Shown here: one piece after another, positions 61,182 through 64,000 of the stretch
Numbering within the stretch: position 1 is the stretch's first letter
Layout: each line of letters opens with the position of its first letter
NCBI GenBank assembly: GCA_002490465.1
Contig: DKUB01000058.1
Location: 103,614-167,613, forward strand
Direction of reading: 5' to 3'
Origin: Lachnoclostridium sp. UBA7215
GTDB lineage: Bacteria > Bacillota > Clostridia > Lachnospirales > Lachnospiraceae
Length of the DNA: 64,000 nt
The notes under the pieces: model-generated
The model's database searches: none
The model's input: the letters and a program-made list of their open reading frames with translations, nothing else
What the model was told of the DNA's origin: nothing
Position numbers and translations under genes: made by a program

Positions 61182-61210
61182 ATGATACATTATTTTGGGA
61201 AAAATGTCAA
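61182..61210 (-). promoter_or_regulatory. Promoter of the scaffold-GGGtGRT operon
   Basis: On the minus strand TTGACA (61210-61205) and TATCAT (61187-61182) are 17 bp apart, about 40 bases before the ATG. A second TTGACA lies at 61220-61215. The -35 box overlaps the last codons of the 61207 gene. It looks strong and constitutive. Confidence 0.75.
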
Positions 61211-61872
61211 TGTCTGTCAACGACTTCCCCCTGCCTTTTATAGATGCTGTACCCTTTTACATAACCCCTTACACTGGACAGCGGATAAATATTTGTGTGG
61301 GGACCGACAACGGTTCCCGGATTTAAAATCGTGCCACATCCTACTTCCACTTCATCCCCAAGAATAGCTCCCATCTTCTTCAGGCCGGTTTTTACTTTAT
61401 CATTTCCAACCGAGATTTCAATAAGAGACTTATCTGATTTTACATTGGAAGTAATAGAGCCGGCTCCCATATGTGCCTTATAGCCGAGAATAGAATCACC
61501 TACATAATTGTAATGCGGTACCTGAACGCCATCAAATAAAACAACATTCTTTAATTCTGTTGAATTTCCAACTACCGCATTTTTTCCCACAATGGCATTT
61601 CCACGGATAAAAGCACAGTGGCGGATTTCCGCCCTCTCATCAATAATGAGTGGCCCATTCAGGCATGCACTCGGTGCTACTACCGCTGTTTTTGCCACCC
61701 ATATATCCTCTCCCCGCTTTTCAAACAAATCCGGTGACAGCCCCTTTCCAAGCCACGAGATATAATTGTGAATCATGGAAAGCACCTCATACGGATATTC
61801 CACATCATCAAAGAGCCCGGCTGCTATTGTATTTTTTAAATTGAATAATTCCTTTACCTTTAACTGCTGCAT
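61207..61872 (-). CDS. Left-handed beta-helix (hexapeptide repeat) protein, GlmU-C-like
   Basis: The 221-residue protein has a short helical N-terminus and about ten hexapeptide turns (VAKTAVVAPSACLNGPLIID, AFIRGNAIVGKNAVVGNSTE, GYKAHMGAGSITSNVKSDK, GCGTILNPGTVVGPHTNIYP), ending in a SSVRGYVKGYSIYKR segment. This pattern is that of the acyltransferase half of GlmU or of sugar-nucleotide-linked transferases, but there is no nucleotidyltransferase domain. Its likely role is transfer of an acyl or acetyl group to a nucleotide sugar, or an accessory in sugar-nucleotide metabolism. Such free-standing forms occur in Bacteroidota and Clostridia. It lies 73 bases after the GH31 gene. Confidence 0.8.
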   Translation of the reverse strand: MQQLKVKELFNLKNTIAAGLFDDVEYPYEVLSMIHNYISWLGKGLSPDLFEKRGEDIWVAKTAVVAPSACLNGPLIIDERAEIRHCAFIRGNAIVGKNAVVGNSTELKNVVLFDGVQVPHYNYVGDSILGYKAHMGAGSITSNVKSDKSLIEISVGNDKVKTGLKKMGAILGDEVEVGCGTILNPGTVVGPHTNIYPLSSVRGYVKGYSIYKRQGEVVDRH

Positions 61873-61945
61873 ATATATTTTCTTCTCCCTCCATTTATTT
61901 TTATTATATTATTCTTATCTGCTCACAATACCAGAGAATAACCTT

Positions 61946-63934
61946 TTAAAATTCCTCAAGCACTTCCGCTCCCTCTCTGACAAATGCAATAAATTCATGA
62001 ATATCTGCACGGGCGCTTACCCATCCGCCTCCATCATAAACCTTGCCATCCGTTGTGCGGACAAACCGTCCCTCCGGCAGATAAACCTTCCGTTCTGTCA
62101 TTCCCTTTTCCGTTATCGGGGCAAACAGAATATCGCTGCCGAAAAAGTATTCGTCCTCTGCCAGATAAGTATTTTCATCATCCGGGAACTCCATAAAAAG
62201 AGGGCGCATAATTGACACACCTGTCTTTTTGGCTTCTTTCATAAAGTGCATCACATAAGGCCGGAGTCTTTCCCGCAGCATAACCAGTTCACGGAGAATA
62301 TCATAATTTTTCTCTCCAAAACTCCACAATTCATTGTCGCCTCCACTCATTTCAGGAATTCCGGGATGACGGTCCACATGCCCTTTTGGTTTTATCCTTG
62401 CACCATGAAGTCTTGTCACCGGGCAGAAGACCCCAAACTGGAACCAGCGCACAATAAGCTCACGGAACTCCTCACTCTCAATATCACCGCCCCAAAATCC
62501 TCCAATATCGGTCGTCCACCACATAATACCGCTCATTGCCATAGCAAGTCCTGTGCGGACGGACTTTTGCAGAGCCTCAAACGTGGACGGTACATCCCCA
62601 GACCAGAGAAGTGCTCCAAAACGCTGACATCCCATATATCCGGCACGCGCCAGTGTGATGATGTCTGTTTCCCCCTCTTCTTTCAGACCATCATAAAACA
62701 TTTTTTCATAATAAAAAGGATAGAGGAGAGCAAATTCCTCAAAATTGCCAAGGCAGCACCGTATATTGTCATAATGGTTGGGAATCATTCCCGGTTCCGC
62801 CTCATCCAGCCAGAAATAACGGATTCCGTCCTCATAATAATTCTTTTTTACCAGTCCCCATGTATAGTCTCTTGTCTTCGGGTTCAGAGTATCAATATAG
62901 TCCTGCTGTCCGTAAAAATCCTGCATACCGTAAGGACCGTTCTCTGTCCGCAAAATCATATTTCTGTCATCCATATAGCGGTAATTTTCGCTTTTAGGAT
63001 TCGACGTGGGCCAAATAGAAACCATAAGCTGTATTCCCATTTGCGCCAGCTCTTCTACCATTTCCTTAGGGTCCGGCCATAGATTTTTATCAAATTTATA
63101 ATCCCCCTGCTCCGTCCAGTGAAAATAGTCAATCACAATGACAGAAACCGGAATCCCACGCTTTTTGTATTCCCTTGCTACAGATAGCAGATCCTCCTGG
63201 CTCTCATAGCGCAGCTTGCTCTGCCAGAATCCGGCAGCAAAAGCAGGAAAATCCGGTGTATGTCCTGTCAATACAGCATATTTTCCCATAATCTCTTTCG
63301 GTGAATTTCCCGCTATTACAAGATAATCCACCTGCCTTGTACGATATGAAGTGAAACGCGTGTGATTATTGGTCAGCTCCACCTGTCCCACGGATGGATT
63401 ATTCCAGAGAAAACCATAATTTTTACTCGAATAAACAAAGGGAATCGACGTCTTTGTATTCCGGTGTTGCAGCTCACTGATTGTCCCTTTCATATCAAAA
63501 CAGCCATTATGTTCACCGCCCAATCCGTAAAAATGCTCTTCCCTGTCCGGTTTAAAAAGAACATCAGCCCGGAAGGTGTTATCCCCTTTTGCACGATATG
63601 TACGGTAAAACGCTTCAAATGCATACTCTGTCATTTCCTCCAGGAGAATTTCAAACTCCCCGCTGTCCGTTGTTTTTTTATAATATACTACTTTTCCATT
63701 GTCAAACAGCTCCGCCCGCAATCTCCCATTTGTAATAATAGCACTGTGCTCCTTTAGCTCTGTAACAACTTCCACATTCTCTTTCACAGGAAGCAGTATC
63801 CAGTCCTCTTCCCGGAGCGTGCCGCATGGAGCGGACTGAAAACGCAGGGTATCCTTTCCCCATGCAAAAATTTTAACTATCTCATTTCTTTTTTCAAATG
63901 ATATACTGTCTTTTGAAACGGTAATGTACCCCAT
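61946..63934 (-). CDS. GH31 family glycosidase (alpha-xylosidase/alpha-glucosidase type)
   Basis: The ~662-residue protein lacks a signal peptide and is probably cytosolic. An N-terminal beta-domain with ...EEHFYGLGGEHNGCFDMKG and FVYSSKNYGFLWNNPS leads into the GH31 barrel, with WQSKLRYESQEDLLSVAREY, VSVIVIDYFHWTEQGDY, the nucleophile Asp in RYFWLDEAEPGMIPNHY and the acid/base Asp in LLWSGDVPSTFEALQKSV. WWTTDIGGFWGG and LHGARIKPKGHVDRHPGIPE follow. The DEAEP form of the nucleophile motif is common in alpha-xylosidases (YicI group), so removal of xylose from xyloglucan oligosaccharides is a fair guess. GGAGG lies ~11 bases before the ATG at 63934; an ATG at 63952 overlaps that site, so the start is uncertain. 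No transporter is adjacent. Confidence 0.9.
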   Translation of the reverse strand: MGYITVSKDSISFEKRNEIVKIFAWGKDTLRFQSAPCGTLREEDWILLPVKENVEVVTELKEHSAIITNGRLRAELFDNGKVVYYKKTTDSGEFEILLEEMTEYAFEAFYRTYRAKGDNTFRADVLFKPDREEHFYGLGGEHNGCFDMKGTISELQHRNTKTSIPFVYSSKNYGFLWNNPSVGQVELTNNHTRFTSYRTRQVDYLVIAGNSPKEIMGKYAVLTGHTPDFPAFAAGFWQSKLRYESQEDLLSVAREYKKRGIPVSVIVIDYFHWTEQGDYKFDKNLWPDPKEMVEELAQMGIQLMVSIWPTSNPKSENYRYMDDRNMILRTENGPYGMQDFYGQQDYIDTLNPKTRDYTWGLVKKNYYEDGIRYFWLDEAEPGMIPNHYDNIRCCLGNFEEFALLYPFYYEKMFYDGLKEEGETDIITLARAGYMGCQRFGALLWSGDVPSTFEALQKSVRTGLAMAMSGIMWWTTDIGGFWGGDIESEEFRELIVRWFQFGVFCPVTRLHGARIKPKGHVDRHPGIPEMSGGDNELWSFGEKNYDILRELVMLRERLRPYVMHFMKEAKKTGVSIMRPLFMEFPDDENTYLAEDEYFFGSDILFAPITEKGMTERKVYLPEGRFVRTTDGKVYDGGGWVSARADIHEFIAFVREGAEVLEEF

Positions 63935-64000
63935 TCTTTTCTTATCCTCCATATTTAATCACTTATGAGTTTTCCAGTGTCATATTTACTCCCTCAGACT

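Noticed and set aside
62246..63082. 278-codon plus-strand ORF inside the GH31 gene
   Set aside because: Antisense shadow; the minus-strand gene carries all catalytic motifs.

Overview
The window looks like chromosomal DNA of an anaerobic Bacillota of the class Clostridia, most likely a gut Lachnospiraceae. This rests on the cell-division cluster sepF-ylmH-divIVA-lspA, the yicC-remA-gmk-lepB-rpoZ cluster, the plsX-rnc-smc-ftsY cluster, a DUF5688 protein, a GGGtGRT protein beside a NifU/IscU-like scaffold, a divergent NAD-dependent DNA ligase, and several lysine-rich secreted proteins. Shine-Dalgarno sites are strong AGGAGG types and promoters are mostly sigma-A-like with 17-bp spacers. The genus cannot be named from the sequence alone. 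No rRNA, CRISPR array, prophage or insertion sequence was seen. There is one tRNA, Arg with anticodon CCG.

Layout. 1-3.7 kb (+): end of sepF, then ylmH, divIVA, lspA and rluD, a tightly packed division and envelope operon. 3.7-7.1 kb (+): a BlaI-type repressor with TACT/AGTA dyads in its promoter, a YneA-like LysM protein behind a LexA-box-like promoter, and a cell-wall amidase. 7.1-15.3 kb (-): Xer-type recombinase, a PepSY protein, a class A penicillin-binding protein with a long tail, a small membrane protein, rpoZ, lepB, gmk, remA and yicC. 15.4-18.0 kb (+): rqcH and a PHP phosphatase. 18.0-21.9 kb (-): cysteine desulfurase and a membrane protein with a very acidic tail. 22.0-23.5 kb (+): a MATE-like flippase. 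23.5-31.1 kb (-): ligA, an rRNA pseudouridine synthase, an anchored protein, hslO, tRNA-Arg, DUF5688, gdhA and a CYTH protein. 31.1-34.1 kb (-): rplS with two further signal peptidases around rbgA. 34.1-44.9 kb (-): hisZ-hisG-hisD behind ilvA, and plsX-rnc-smc-ftsY. 45.0-51.6 kb (-): a chemoreceptor, a secreted transglutaminase-like protein, an EAL phosphodiesterase and a secreted GH43 enzyme. 51.9-53.6 kb (-): a decayed Ig-like/PT-linker surface protein, a retropepsin-like protein and a small partner. 53.6-58.8 kb (+): LytTR regulator, soluble GHKL kinase and a two-gene ABC exporter. 58.9-61.1 kb (-): Cys-rich protein, GGGtGRT protein and Fe-S scaffold-like protein. 61.2-63.9 kb (-): a hexapeptide-repeat protein and a GH31 glycosidase.

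Most of the window is housekeeping: division, peptidoglycan, secretion, ribosome assembly, chromosome segregation, histidine synthesis and nitrogen assimilation. The accessory parts of most interest are: the GGGtGRT/scaffold/Cys-rich cluster; the LytTR-GHKL-ABC module, whose exporter promoter carries a direct repeat shaped like a LytTR site; a third signal peptidase with Arg where the catalytic Lys should be; and the retropepsin pair beside a twice-frameshifted surface-protein gene. Start sites were moved from the longest ORF wherever a Shine-Dalgarno sequence or family alignment favoured another codon. Functions are inferred from recognisable motifs; no database search was run.
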